64,000 nt of DNA from Symbiodinium natans (lineage: Eukaryota; Sar; Dinophyceae; Suessiales; Symbiodiniaceae). Under the pieces are notes generated by a model. It searched no databases. It had not been told where the DNA came from and saw only the letters and a program-made list of their open reading frames with translations. The stretch covers positions 141,501-205,500 of the forward strand of contig CAJNDS010002797.1 of the NCBI GenBank assembly GCA_905221605.1. The letters are read 5' to 3'. The translations under genes and the position numbers were made by a program. Each line of letters starts with the position of its first letter. Within the stretch, counting starts at the first letter, position 1. This document shows positions 13,720 to 24,268 of the stretch, piece by piece.

Positions 13720-16700
13720 TGGAGCCCCGCAAAAAAGTCGATTCAAGATGGCTTCCAAAGAATAAGTTCCCGAATGACCGCGCCTGTTTTTGAGGCCCCT
13801 GAAGCCCCTCAAACGACTCAAGAACTCAAGATGGCTTCCAAAGAATAAGTTCCCGAATGGAAACATGTGGTTAACAAATCCATTCTGTTGACCACGTTGG
13901 TTTTCTTGTCCGCTCGAAACAGAAACATGTGGTTGACAAATCCATTCTGTTGACCACGTTTGGTTTTCTTGTCCGCTTGAAACAAACACATGTGGTTAAC
14001 AAATCCATTCTGTTGACCACGTGCCTAGAGAAGAAGGAGGTTGGATATTTTTCCTAATGGTGTGGGACCCAATGGGCGGGTGGGTATTCCCCTGTGGCCT
14101 TGAAAGCTGCTCAACTAGTGAATGCTTGGACCAGAGATGCTGAATCCTAAACCCTAAACCCTAAACCCCAAACATCAAAGCCCTAAACCCTAAACCCTAA
14201 ACCCGAAACCCTAAACCCTAACCCTAAGCCACACCCCGCCTCTGCGGCGAGTGTGCTCTTGCCTGCGGCCGGAGGGCCGAAGATCCACAGCGCCTGAGGC
14301 TTGGGTCGAGACTGTAAGTTGGGTTTAGGGTTTAGGGTTTAGGGGTTTCGGGTTTAGGGTTTGGGGTTAGGGTTTAGGGCTTTTTTTAACGGACATGCTT
14401 GAGCAGATCAGCGCGCGCTAAATTCCGAGCAAATGCGCCGTTGCGTCTTAGCAACGAAAAGCGACTTTGGAGCAAAACTCCTGAAAGGCGGGACGGTGGT
14501 GGGATAAAACCTCACCCGCCGCCCAGAGGCGTCAAATGCGCCCAAAAAGGTCTGGGGCCTTCCACTTGGATGGCAGGTCGCCAAGCATGTTGATGGCGAG
14601 GGAGTGTACTCTGTACCTGTGCCGTGATGTCACTCTGTACATACACCACTCGGCACCGGCCCTGTTGTTTCAGGTGCTCTCTGAGTCGAAACTTGTCCCA
14701 GAACTCTGTACAGCAAACCTCGCATCGTGTGCCAAAAGCGACAGTGGAAGCCTCAGAGCGGATGCCGTGGCGCTGCCACTTGTGCAGCGCGTGCAGTCGC
14801 TGGGTAGGCTGCGCTGCGCCACAAATGCCACATATCCAGCCGTCATCAAGATCGCCCTGCGTCGTGGCCACCCGCTGTGGGATGTATTGTACATCTGTGG
14901 AGTGGGCTTCACGCAAACCACGTCCAAACTCTGCACGAGCCTCCACAACTCCTCGCAGGAAACGTCGAATAAGGTTGTGTAGGCATTGCTTATGTCCGCG
15001 CAAGGCCGTAAGCAGGCGCGCCAGGTCCGCGCCAATAATGAAAGCAGGGTCCACGCAGGCAGATTTGGTAGCTCGCACCACTTCCGCCAGGGCCTCGCGT
15101 GCCTGTCGCAGCCATACACCATCTGCCACAGCAGCCTCCCACACCTGGATTGCGGGGATCGCCGTTGCCTCGAGAATGGACCGTGCTTGTTCTGCGAGCA
15201 ACAGCTCCCGTGGGAGCGGCAGTCCCAGCATGGCCGCGGCCTGTTCCGTGTTGTACCCCTGCTGTGAGATCCCAAGGACGGGGCGAAGTGCTCCGCGTAA
15301 TACCTGGGACAAAGGCTCAAGGGCTGCCTGCTGCTCGTGGGCCGTCTCCAATCTCCAGAGCCCTGCGCCAAAAAGGTACTTTGTAAATACCCTCTCTGCG
15401 ATGAGACGCAGCTTCTCGGCCACTGTGACATACGGGTTGCTGAGCACCTTGCGCCGCAGCGGCTGCCAGACTTCCTGCATCAGTGCGTAGCGCCGCTTCA
15501 GGTTGGGATACTCATGGCAGTCGGCCTTCAAGACCGCCCGCAGGTGCACATACGATTCCACTACCCGGACTCGGAGTGCGCGGCCATGTGCAGTGTCAAC
15601 CTGGACGTGTGGGCAGTCTTGGCTAAAGAGCTGTTTCCTAACAGGCAAGGCTCCGTGCCCCCGCAAAGCAAGGACGGCCTCCGTTTTGCCTGGCCCGTAG
15701 TTGAACTGAAGCCCAATGCCTTGAACCAACTCCTCTGCAAGCTTTGCTACCGCAGCCAGCGCTTCAGGCGTCGCCGCTGCACTTGGCGCGCTGAAGAGCA
15801 CCGCCACATCATCCGCCCACGTGGGGCTGCTGGAGACATCCTTACGCCCACATCCTCCGCCCTCTTTGGGCTGGCGACAGACAAAAGCGGGGAGGCCTGC
15901 CTCTGAGAGCGCCCGTTGAAGGCGGCAAAGGAAAGGCGAGAAGAGTATGCCAAAAAGGGTGTCCGCAATGGGGGACCCAGGTGACGTACCACTGTGCGTC
16001 TGCCAGAGGTACACTCCTTCGCGGTCGGTAGTGAACCAGGATTGGGTGAAAAGGCCTTCGACGTACCGCCGCAGTTCCGCAGGGACGTGCTCCTGCTCCA
16101 GAATGGAGCCCTCTCCGAGCCGACTGAGGAAGGCCTGCTTCTCAAGCGGGTCTTGGAAGAGCTGGTTGGCACGGTCGACCAGCCATGAGGGGGTCGCGAC
16201 ATTGGAAGGCGTCACCAGAACTTCCCTTGCGACAGAGTAGTATGCCGCAGTACAGTCCAAGAAAAGAATACCACCGCACTCTCCTTTGGCACGAAGCGCG
16301 GCGAAGTGTGAGCGAGCAAGGAACGCCGGCAATGTGAGCGGGCACCCTGGCACACCGCCATATTGATCGAATGGGCGCCCCTGACAAAAGACTTGGAGCA
16401 GCTTTGGGCGAAATGCCCTCTGCACGGCCTTGGCGTCCGCCTCTAGCAGCATGATTGACCGCCACGAAGCACAGCACGAAGGGTCTTTTGCCCCCTTCGG
16501 TATACTGTGAGCAAGGCCTCCAGTCCACTGCAGGGGGTGCCTGCCGCTGGTCAAGGCCTTGGCAAGGATCGGCCAAACGGCGGCCGCTGAGGCCTGCGGA
16601 GCCATCCTAAACAGGTCAGCCGGCAGTCCCGATAGTCCCGGGGCCTTACCGCGCGCAAGCTGTCCGAAGGCGGCGGAGAGCTCCACGACAGATGGCACCG

Positions 16701-19156
16701 CCGCCCCGTCAATTGAGCACAGAGAGCTGCCATGCTCGCGCGCGGCCTGCGCCAGGAATGGCTCGGCATCGACCTGTTGCCCACGTTCTGCCAGCGCAAA
16801 GAAGGCCCCCAACGTGGCCTTGACTTCAGCGGCGGTATGGCAGGTCCCTTGCTCCGTGGTCAGAGCTGGCAGTAGCGGCGGGGGCTTGAATTTGCGGCCT
16901 GTTCTGAGAATGGAACGTATTTGGTGTGCAAATGCCGCTGCGCCAAGGTCTCTGGCATTTTGCATCTGTCTGCGCAAGAGCTCTGCTTTGTCGAACTGAG
17001 CGTTCAGACGCTGGCTCCATTCATATGCGTACTGCTTCCCTTGCCAACGAAGGAGGTGGCGCCGCAGTGCACGGAAGGCGGTAGGCAAAAATGGAGCCAG
17101 GGCTTAGGGTTTAGGGTTCAGAGTTTAGGGTTTAGGGTTTAAGTAGCATAGAGGCTGCATTGGGCCAAACCGAGCTTGATGCAGTATGCCAGAAAGGGAG
17201 AATGCTTGGGGGTTTGGGGTTTAGGGTTTAGGGTTTAGCGTTTAGGGTTTAGGGTTGAGGGTTTAGGGTTTAGGGTTTAGGGTTGAGGGTTTAGGGTTTA
17301 GGGTTTAGGGTTTAGGGTTTAGGGTTTAGGGTTTGGGTTTAGGGTTACCTCCCAGCCCCCACATCCCAGCCTTGGGCCGCTCCGGCTCCGGCACATGCTC
17401 GACGCTCAACAGCCCGACCTGCCGGGGCTTTCCAGGGTTTAGGGTTTGGGGTTTAGGGTTTAGGGTTCAGGGTTTAGGGTTTAGGGTTTAGGGTTTAGGG
17501 TTTAGGGTTTAGGGTTTAGGGTTTAGGGTTTAGGGTTTAGGGTTTAGGGTTCAGGGTTTAGGGTTTAGGGTTTAGGGATTCGGGCTTCAAGCCTACACCC
17601 GCGGCCATAGTTCACACGTCCCAGCCTGGCTGTAGATCCTGTTTTTCTCCTCTTCTGTGAAGGGCTGGCTCCTTCATATGAATAGGGCTTAGGAAAAAAG
17701 AAAAGAAAAACAGATCCCCTACGCAAGCTGAACTGCCATAACTCACCTCTTAAGTAGGGGTGGGGAGTGGTGGGACCCTGAAACCTAGAACATGATCCCC
17801 TAAACCCTCAGACCCTCAACCCCTAAATCCCCAACCCCCGAAACCCTAAACCCCCAACCCCCTAAAGCCCTAAACCCGAAACCCTGAACCGCTGAACCCC
17901 TGAACCTCTCAAAACCCCTTCGGCCTCTCAACCCATAAACCCTAAACCCTGAACCCCTAAACCCTAAAGCCCTAAAACCCTAAACCCCTTTCCCCAAACC
18001 CTGGCCAAACCCCTAAACCCAAAACCCCTATAAACCACCCCAAAACCCTAAAACCCATAAACCCTAAACCCTAGACCCCCAAACCGCGACACCCCCAAAC
18101 TCCTAAACCCCATAAACCCCAAACCTTAAACCTTGGGGATTGATAAGGATTATACCTCCCCATTATAAACCCTACTAACAAGCCTTGATAGGTATTATCC
18201 AGTAAAATCCCTGCCAAGGACTGTTAGTATAAGGGGAACACCCCTAAACCCTGAACCCTAAACCCTAAACCCTAAACCCTAAACCCTAAACCCTAAACCC
18301 TAAACCCTAAACCCTCAACCCTAAACCCTAAACCCTAAGGAGGCAAGGCGCAGCGTTGACTTGAGCTCTGCCGGGATCTTACCCCGGGTAATGTGAAAGA
18401 TCTCATCGCTTTCCCCCGGCTGGCCCGGCAGAATGATTCCTGGGGGGGAACCTAAACCCTAAGCCCTAAACCTTAAACCCCCAAACCCTAAACCCCAAAC
18501 CCTAAACCCCAAACCCTAAACCACAAACCCTAAAGAAAAAACCCTAAACCCCAAAAACCCCTAAGCCCTAGGCCCTAAACCCTAAACCCTAAACCCTGGT
18601 GCCGAGTCGGTTTCGGGGGCTTCGGGTTTCTGGCCTGAAGGGGCGGGGCTCTGCTAGGAGTTTGCTAAGGTGCTTTATGCTTAGGGTTTAGGGTTGAGGG
18701 CTCAGGGTTTAGGGTTTAGGGTTTAGGGTTTAGGGCTTAGGGTTTAGGATTTGGGGCTTAGGGTCCCAAATAGTAGAATTCCCTTTTCATCAGGACCCCA
18801 CCTAGTTTTCGGAAACCCCCATATGGGCTTATGGTTGCTTTTATTTTTGGTTTTGTTGGTTTGCGGTTAGGGGTTGTCTGTGCTTTTTGTCAAGGTGACT
18901 TATATGGGGGTTCTGGGATGGGGGCAGAACCAATTAAACCCTAAACCCTAAACCCTAACCAGAGGGGTTCCCAGGGGCTCACGGGATGTTTATGGGCCTT
19001 TTTCGGTCTTATGGGGCTGATCTCCTTTTTGGGTGTTTGCTAAGGCTTGCAATCATAGGGCTCATAGGGTTTGCAGGGGCTTGTCGGGGTTTAGAGGCAG
19101 GAGGCTTGACAAGGTTGACATTCGGTCTTAGGTATGCGGTTTTGGTGGGGGGACCG

Positions 19157-19195
<39 letters not shown>

Positions 19196-19932
19196 AGGTT
19201 CTAGGATTTCGTGACTCTGCGTGCGTTCGGTTCTAAGGTTCAGGTGTGGGCGTTTCCGGGGTTGGGGTTGAGGATTCCCTAGGTGGCCCCTGTTAAAGCA
19301 CTCTGACAGTGTTCCGAAAAATCATACTCGTAAACCCAATGAGGGAGGGAAAATAGAGATGACGTCCCAAGGGCCTAGCCGGCCACACCCCACACCTAAA
19401 CTGTCTCTTAGTAAAGAAGGAATGAAGGCACCCTAGATACTCCCTTAAAGGGTATATATGGGTATTTCCAACAAATAGGGGTTATGGTAGAGTCCTTATT
19501 ACAGGAATCACCAAAACGGGTACCCCTATTTGCGGAAATCCCCTACTAAGAACCAGGCATTCAAACCTCAACCCGAAACTCCATCAACCCTAAACCCTAA
19601 ACCCTAAACCCCAAACCCTAAACCCTAAACCCTAAACCCTAAACCCTAAACCCTACTGGACGCTCTGAAACTTCCGAGCTTGCCGGAGTCTTGAGGGAAC
19701 CGGGACCTTAAGCCCTCAACCCTCAACCCTCAACCCTAAACCCTAAACCCTAATTAAACCCGAAACCCAAAACCCTAAACCCTAAACCCTAAACCCGAAA
19801 CCCTAAACCCTAAACCCTAAACCCCAAACCCTAAACCCCAAACCCTAAACCCTAAACCCTAAACCCTAAACCCCTAAACCCTAAACCCTACCCTCAAGAA
19901 GGCCATGGCTCGCTCTGTCTGCTGTACCTCAG
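2258..19932 (-). CDS. Spliced P-loop kinase-like protein (zeta-toxin/AAA_33-type fold), about 18 small exons
   Basis: Seen: minus-strand islands join in consistent phase to give, in order, a proline-rich lead, a Walker A loop GPPAAGKST (exon 14240-14311), a VDGNE/IRDAHDGF segment across two exons, DAWDTLK, NRQNIVLPDC, GYEMHAICLWAP, and RRGRLRSVKTGK. Known: this order (Walker A, DG-x-x-R-x-x-H, nucleotide-domain core strand, R-G-x-x-R) is typical of the P-loop kinase/phosphotransferase group that includes zeta-toxin-like domains. In eukaryotes these are small-molecule kinase-like proteins of unknown substrate. Inference: a nucleotide-dependent kinase, not a toxin system, since no antitoxin partner is present. 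Nearly every intron holds telomere repeats. One intron holds a LINE (14381-17099) and another a 21-bp repeat array. The first exon is not found; the 3' end is tentative. Confidence 0.8.
3581..9090 (-). CDS. Kinase-like gene, exons K7-K13
   Basis: Exons in transcript order: 9072-9090, 7902-7935, 6932-6985, 6136-6165, 4945-5007, 4560-4593, 3581-3608. Lengths are 19, 34, 54, 30, 63, 34 and 28 nt, and phases agree throughout. Motifs: ETGCVE, LKKTILKQAI, NRQNIVLPDC with LNLDLR, KPQRVLDML, GYEMHAICLWAPQEEAE, RGRLRSVKTGK, AYNPKFHQP. Donors are mostly GC or GT. The exon ending at 6932 is odd: with the AG acceptor of its partner, the donor reads TTTAGG, so the intron begins inside the telomere repeat itself. 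A one-base shift gives GT-CA instead. The last exon (3581-3608) has a clear pyrimidine-rich acceptor but no strong family motif. Confidence 0.75.
3873..3931. repeat. Poly(G) run of 59
   Basis: An uninterrupted G homopolymer on the plus strand inside a kinase-like gene intron. The exact length is the least reliable part of the assembly here. Similar runs lie at 19159-19193 and, interrupted, at 31048-31115. Confidence 0.9.
8666..8728 (-). CDS. Possible 63-nt cassette exon in the kinase-like gene
   Basis: A textbook acceptor (CTGTTGTTTTTTACCAG on the minus strand) precedes a 63-nt GC-rich open segment followed by a GC donor (AAG then GCACTG). It lies between exons 9072-9090 and 7902-7935, which already join in phase without it. 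Because 63 is a multiple of three and the phase-1 reading has no stop, inclusion would insert 21 residues without breaking the frame. In isolation the phase-0 reading looks more protein-like, so it may instead be a decoy. Confidence 0.35.
9116..9480. repeat. Variant octamer array (TTTTAGGG)n
   Basis: More than 40 units of an eight-base variant with scattered GGGTTCTA and GGGTTTTC changes, rather than the canonical heptamer. It lies in the intron of the kinase-like gene just upstream of exon 9072-9090. Confidence 0.9.
10099..18439 (-). CDS. Kinase-like gene, core exons K1-K6
   Basis: Exons in transcript order: 18345-18439, 17371-17418, 14240-14311, 11884-11919, 10675-10694, 10099-10189. Each is preceded by AG on the minus strand. 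Every one is followed by GC (GCCTCC, GCTGGG, GCGGGG, GCCTCC, GCTCCT, GCAGGG). Phases agree at all five junctions. The strongest test is the 20-nt exon 10675-10694: it ends two bases into a Glu codon, and the next exon supplies the final G, giving VDGNE then IRDAHDGF. The P-loop GPPAAGKST is in the third exon. Intron K2-K3 carries the LINE; intron K3-K4 carries the 21-bp array and the long C tract. Confidence 0.82.
11363..11480. repeat. Variant heptamer array (GGGTTGA)n
   Basis: A locally homogenised variant, with three interspersed GGGTTTAC units. It indicates local tandem amplification of a mutated telomere unit, since telomerase would be expected to add the canonical unit. Confidence 0.9.
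12976..13515. repeat. 21-bp tandem array in three blocks of alternating orientation
   Basis: The unit is GCGGGCAAGGTCCTATATTTA with C/A and T variants. It runs forward to about 13095, inverted from about 13110 to 13255, then forward again to 13515. The second flip is centred on the palindrome GGCCCGGGCC at 13255-13264, so the array can fold into a long hairpin. Any reading frame here is only the repeat translated (TLPAKY units). The array lies in an intron of the kinase-like gene. Confidence 0.95.
13516..13720. repeat. C-rich low-complexity tract
   Basis: Interrupted C runs end in an unbroken C39 at 13681-13719. Proline-rich and glycine-rich open frames across it are artefacts of composition. 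Confidence 0.95.
13745..14030. repeat. Short tandem duplications (32-bp pair and 62-bp unit)
   Basis: AAGATGGCTTCCAAAGAATA occurs at about 13746 and again at about 13829. A 62-63 bp unit beginning near ATGTGGTTAACAAATCC then repeats at 13865, 13927 and 13990, the third copy partial. No coding support. Confidence 0.85.
14381..17099 (-). mobile_element. 5'-truncated non-LTR (LINE-type) retrotransposon inserted in telomere repeat
   Basis: The element runs in the same sense as the host gene, inside the intron between exons 17371-17418 and 14240-14311. Its 3' end is a run of seven A (14381-14387 on the plus strand as T), directly abutted by GCCCTAAACCC. Its 5' edge at 17099 abuts CCTAAGCCC. A short GCCC present on both sides may be a target duplication. 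The reading frame starts at the truncation point with no ATG and no endonuclease domain, as expected for 5'-truncated LINE copies. Both flanks are telomere repeat in the same orientation. Confidence 0.85.
14512..17088 (-). CDS. LINE reverse transcriptase with C-terminal zinc fingers (5' truncated)
   Basis: The 858-codon open frame has no in-frame stop and no ATG at its start. Residues about 276-285 (FLDCTAAYYS) are RT motif A, 366-380 (SGTSPGSPIADTLFG) motif B, and 424-427 (WADD) motif C, a Trp-substituted form of the usual YADD or FADD. GLQFNYGPGKTE near 459 resembles the region after motif C. Residues 752-812 hold two Cys/His clusters (CGIC...H...H and CEVC...H...C) like the zinc knuckles of other LINEs. 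The N-terminal endonuclease is missing. The intact frame suggests a recent insertion. Confidence 0.9.
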   Translation of the reverse strand: MPTAFRALRRHLLRWQGKQYAYEWSQRLNAQFDKAELLRRQMQNARDLGAAAFAHQIRSILRTGRKFKPPPLLPALTTEQGTCHTAAEVKATLGAFFALAERGQQVDAEPFLAQAAREHGSSLCSIDGAAVPSVVELSAAFGQLARGKAPGLSGLPADLFRMAPQASAAAVWPILAKALTSGRHPLQWTGGLAHSIPKGAKDPSCCASWRSIMLLEADAKAVQRAFRPKLLQVFCQGRPFDQYGGVPGCPLTLPAFLARSHFAALRAKGECGGILFLDCTAAYYSVAREVLVTPSNVATPSWLVDRANQLFQDPLEKQAFLSRLGEGSILEQEHVPAELRRYVEGLFTQSWFTTDREGVYLWQTHSGTSPGSPIADTLFGILFSPFLCRLQRALSEAGLPAFVCRQPKEGGGCGRKDVSSSPTWADDVAVLFSAPSAAATPEALAAVAKLAEELVQGIGLQFNYGPGKTEAVLALRGHGALPVRKQLFSQDCPHVQVDTAHGRALRVRVVESYVHLRAVLKADCHEYPNLKRRYALMQEVWQPLRRKVLSNPYVTVAEKLRLIAERVFTKYLFGAGLWRLETAHEQQAALEPLSQVLRGALRPVLGISQQGYNTEQAAAMLGLPLPRELLLAEQARSILEATAIPAIQVWEAAVADGVWLRQAREALAEVVRATKSACVDPAFIIGADLARLLTALRGHKQCLHNLIRRFLRGVVEARAEFGRGLREAHSTDVQYIPQRVATTQGDLDDGWICGICGAAQPTQRLHALHKWQRHGIRSEASTVAFGTRCEVCCTEFWDKFRLREHLKQQGRCRVVYVQSDITAQVQSTLPRHQHAWRPAIQVEGPRPFWAHLTPLGGG
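18635..19932 (-). CDS. Kinase-like gene, tentative upstream exons
   Basis: Three islands continue the chain upstream in matching phase: 19892-19932 (EVQQTERAMAFLR, donor GTAGGG), 19657-19689 (TPASSEVSERP, donor GTAGGG) and 18635-18650 (SPAPS, donor GC). They enter the exon at 18345-18439 with the required phase. The composition (Ser, Pro, Glu) suggests a disordered linker before the kinase domain, so no family motif supports them. Support is phase and splice signals only. Confidence 0.45.
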
Positions 19933-22900
19933 CTGGCGGGCGCTTGTGAGGGTCTCAGCGTCTTCGGGCTTTGGGGATCGATTGTTCAAGGGACTCAAGG
20001 AGTAACCCTTCTAAGGGACCTTAGGGGTAATTTAGGGGTTAATTAAGGTTAAGGGTTTAGAGATTCGGGTTGAGGGTTTGGGGTTTGGTTTGGGGTTTGG
20101 AATTCGGGGTTCGGGGTTCGGGGTTTGGGGTTCGGGTTCGGAGCCTTTGGGGATGTAGGATGTGGCATTCTGTGACGGTTTGGGGCTACACAGGATGCCG
20201 AGTTTCGAGCTCTGTTCTTAACCCGCAGAGAGAACCCCGGACCCTCCAACCCGAAGCATGCCGAGGCCCTCCCAAAACTCTAGCCCGCGTCATGCCTCGA
20301 ATCGTCTTAAGTCTAACGGTCCAATCTCCTAGAGCCCCTCCAGTTCCTGCCAAAGGGCCGATGAAACGAAGGCCGACCCCAAAAGAAGAGAACTCCTTCG
20401 AGCGACCATGGTCTGCTGGTTACGGCACATACCTTCTGCCTCTGCCCCTTGCCTGTACAGAGAGGCCTTGACTTGAGAGCAAGGAAAAGGCGGCAGCGGA
20501 TATGATGTTACTGCTATTGGTGAGTGTATATAAGGTTCCTTGTTAATATTGGTGAGTGTACATACTGGGTGTCCTTTTAAAGGTGTGTCAGAATCAAGAC
20601 ACCTCTACACCCTACAAAGACGTGGGCTAACAGAAGCTTCAAGGCGAGAATTTGCGAGGGCGATTTATTGGAGAGAAACTACCCTACGCCCCCCACTGCT
20701 AAGGGGAGAGGGCCACAGGATCAGTGTATGCCACGAGTTTAGCTGTTCCCAGCTGTCAAAAGCGAAATGACGAGCCGGAGATCCTGCTTAGCCCCAACTC
20801 TTGCGGTTACACCCTAAACCCTAAACCCTAAACCACGGTTGACAGTTTAGAGCTTGTGCTTCAATCTTCGGAGATGGCACTCGGTACCTCGAGCAAATTT
20901 TACAAAACAACGTTCAACCTCTACGATATTGCTTAAAAAATATGAAATGAAAACTTAAGCATAGATGTTAGCACAAACAGAATCCTAATCGAAGAGTATG
21001 ACCTTGTTGCAACTCACTACTTTTTGAATCAACAAATGATAATGCAGCTGCAAGATTTCCACTTCGTTTTGTTATATCTTGATAAGTTAAATTATCATGT
21101 TTGCAGAATTTGCCTTAAACCCTAAACCCTAAACCCTAAACCCTAAACCCTAAGCCCTAAACCCTAAACCCTAAACCCTAAACCCTAAACCCTAAACCCT
21201 AAACCCTAAACCCTAAACCCTAAACCCTAAACCCTAAACCCTAAACCCTAAACCCAAGCCCTAAACCCTAAACCCTAAACCCTAAACCCTAAACCCTAGA
21301 TCTGCAAAATACTAAGAATATCCATGACAACAACGCATCTCGGACCGGGCTCCGGTTTGGAGTTGTGGGTTTTGGCTTGGGTTTGGGGTTCAGGGTTTAG
21401 GGTTTAGGGTTTAGGGTTTAGGGTTTAGGGTTTAGGGTTTAGGGCTTAGGGCTTAGGGTTTAGGGTTTAGGGTTTAGGGTTTAGGGTTTAGGGTTTAGGG
21501 TTTAGGGTTTAGGGTTTAGGGTTTAGGGCTTGGCCGCTGTGCTCCACCTCTTTTCAAATGCACACGACTCCGCCGTCCAAGCAGCAAGCAGGTCACGCTT
21601 CATCCTAAACCCCAAACCCTAAACCCTAAACCCCAAACCCTAGACCCTTAACCCTAACTGCGAAATTCCCGCTAGTGGTCCTTCGCAGGCCACCTTCCCA
21701 GGGAATCCTCGCACCGTGGACCCTGAACAAAAGCATGCTCGCTCTGCGGTGAAGGGTTTAAGGCTAAATTACAGTTTAGGGTTTTGGGGTTCAGGGTTAG
21801 GCTTTAGGGTTTCAAGGTTCTGGGCATAGGCTCGAGTGGGCCCTGAGCCCAGGCTTTAGGGATTCAGGGCTTAGGGTGGAACGTTGGCCAGCTGAACGCA
21901 GCAAAGTGTGGAGACATGCCCACACCAAATCACCCAATCACCACTCACCACATGCCAAACCAAAGCCAGCCCAGGAAAATGCTGTCTGCCGCTACATGAT
22001 GAAAAACTCCCTGGACGCCTCCCAAGGCAGGTCTACCTGCCCCCGTGCTGTGCCTGTGTCCCCAGCTTCTCATACCCGGGCAAGCCCTACAACTGGAGTA
22101 CATAAGCTCATGGACAGAACCGGGTAGACTTTGAGCGGTCAGTTTTCGTGGCCCCAAAGCCCTACAGCCCTTCAAGAGCCTTCCAGGGGAGGGATGACAT
22201 ATGACATAGGCGTCAGGTCTCCTATCTGCGAGTTCCCTAAGGTCCGATTCTTAACACTACTAGAGATTGAGGATATATATCTGGGAACCATAGAATATTG
22301 CTACGCCCCAGGCCGATCACACCACCACGTCCGTCTCGTCGCACCAGGGTCCAAGATAGGGCCGGAGCTTCGAGTGGCCTCGCGGGGGCTCTTGTCTTGT
22401 TGAGGGTTCAGGGTTTAGGGTTTAGGGTTTAGGGTTTAGGGTTTAGGTTTTAGGTTTTAGGGTTTAGGGTTTAGGGTTTAGGGTTTAGGGTTTCGGATTT
22501 AGGGTTTGGGGAAATCCCAAACCCTAAACCCTTATAGAAAGGTGCCAGAATAGGGTTGCATGGTACAAACATGGGGTAGTTTAAGTACATGTTGGTCCCC
22601 TGTTGAAGTTTCTGTTCTTGCTTGAAATGAGTCCACGCAGAGCTCTAAACCCTAAACCCTAAACCCTAAACCCGAAACCCACGCCCTAAGCCCTAAACCA
22701 TAAACCCTAAACCCTAAAACCCTAAAACCCTAACCTAGAACTCAACGTCGGGGACTTCATCCTCCGAGCTCCGGGATTATTCGGGTTTAGGGTTTAGGGT
22801 TTAGGGTTTAGGGTTTAGGGTTTAGGGTTTAGGCTTTAGGGTTTAAGGTTTAGGGTTTAGGGTTTAGGGTTTAAGGTTTAGGGTTTAGGGTTTAGGGTTT

Positions 22901-24268
22901 AGGGTTTAGGGTTTAGGGTTTAGGGGGGTTTAGGGTTTAGGGTTAGGGTTTAGGGTTTAGGGTTTGGTTGTTTAGGGGTTGAGGGGTTGAGGGGGTTTAG
23001 GAGGTTTAGGGTTTAGGGTTTGGGGGTTTAGAGTTTAGGGCTTCAGGGTTTTGCGGTTGAGGCGTTTAAGGGTTTAGGGGTCTTAGGGTTTCAGGGTTTA
23101 GGGGTTTGGGGTTTAGGGGTTTAGGTTTTAGGGTTTAGGGGTTTAGGGTTTAGGGTTTAGGGGTTTAGAGGTTTAGGGGTTTAGGGTTTAGGGTTTCGGT
23201 GTTGAGGGGTCTAGGGTTTAGGGATTTAGGTTTAATTAGGGGTTTAGGGATTTAGGGTTTGGGGGTTATTAGGGGTTTGGGGTCTAGGGTTTCGGGATTG
23301 GGGGTTTAGGGGTTTAAGCTTTTGGGTCCTAAGGTTTTGGGATTAGGGTGTCGGGTTTCGTATGTAGAGCCATCTTCTGAGCTCACAGCCTTTTGCGTGG
23401 TTTCCATAGGGGTCGGAATCATTGCTAATAGTATTCCCTTCGGGTCCCTTTGTAAAGTATACTATAATAATCCCCAAAACCCTATTCTATTTTTTAAGGC
23501 CCCTATCTTGCCCGGTTGCGGGGCTTTGAGGCTTCCCCAAACCCGACGCCGCCGCGGTTCTGACCCAAGACTCGTGCTTGTGGCCCCAAGAATACTGGCG
23601 ACGTTTCGCGTTTAGGGTTTAGGGTTTCGGGTTTAGGGCTTAATTAGCGTTTAGATGGGTTCAGGGTTTAGGGTTTAGGGCTTCGCTACAGTTTCAGGGC
23701 TGAGGAGCTCATTCAAGCCTGGTGGCCTTTTACCAAGAACATCCTCCAAAAAAGGCCCCAAACCCAAAAGCCAATGCTCAAGACGAGCCTGAGCCCTTTG
23801 CCCTCAACTTGGGATGTTGTCCCCCCCTTCCTGACAGTCCTCGGGACTACAGTACCCCCTACATGCTCATCCCGACTAAGGACTATTTGTACAAGGGGGA
23901 AGATCCCAACCCTAAAACCCCCAGACCCCCCAAAGCCCTAACACAGCGAAGTGGGGGTGGGCTCGCGAGTAACGTGGGCCTCAACAAACGAAAACCCATC
24001 AAACCCGAAAAAGCCCTCAAACCCTCAAAAAGCCCTGAAAAACGTCAAACCGAACAAACCTCCCAACCAAGTGTTCCCTAGGGAGTGGTGGGGAGTATTG
24101 GGGAACCTTGGGCTTACATACCGAAGCCTTGAACCCCCCCCTCCCCCTTAAGATCCCTGTACTTGTACCCCGCTAGAGTCTGAGAGTCTGACTTAGGGGT
24201 CCCTAAACCCTAAACCCTAAACCCTAAACCCGAAACCCTAAACCCGAAACCCTAAACCCTAAACCCGC
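19933..24268. other. Telomere-repeat mosaic between the sulfatase and kinase-like genes
   Basis: Repeat blocks alternate with unique islands. Some islands have open minus-strand frames with AG acceptors, for example 21540-21600 (DLLAAWTAESCAFEKRW), 21680-21760 (SEHAFVQGPRCEDSLG), 22741-22780 and 23540-23605. They may be the last sulfatase exons or the first kinase-like exons, but no phase-consistent chain was found. The stretch 20840-21115 is AT-rich and 20050-20470 is unique; neither has a clear gene. Confidence 0.5.

Noticed and set aside
13478-13793. Long glycine-rich and proline-rich reading frames.
   Set aside because: They are translations of the C/G homopolymer tract.
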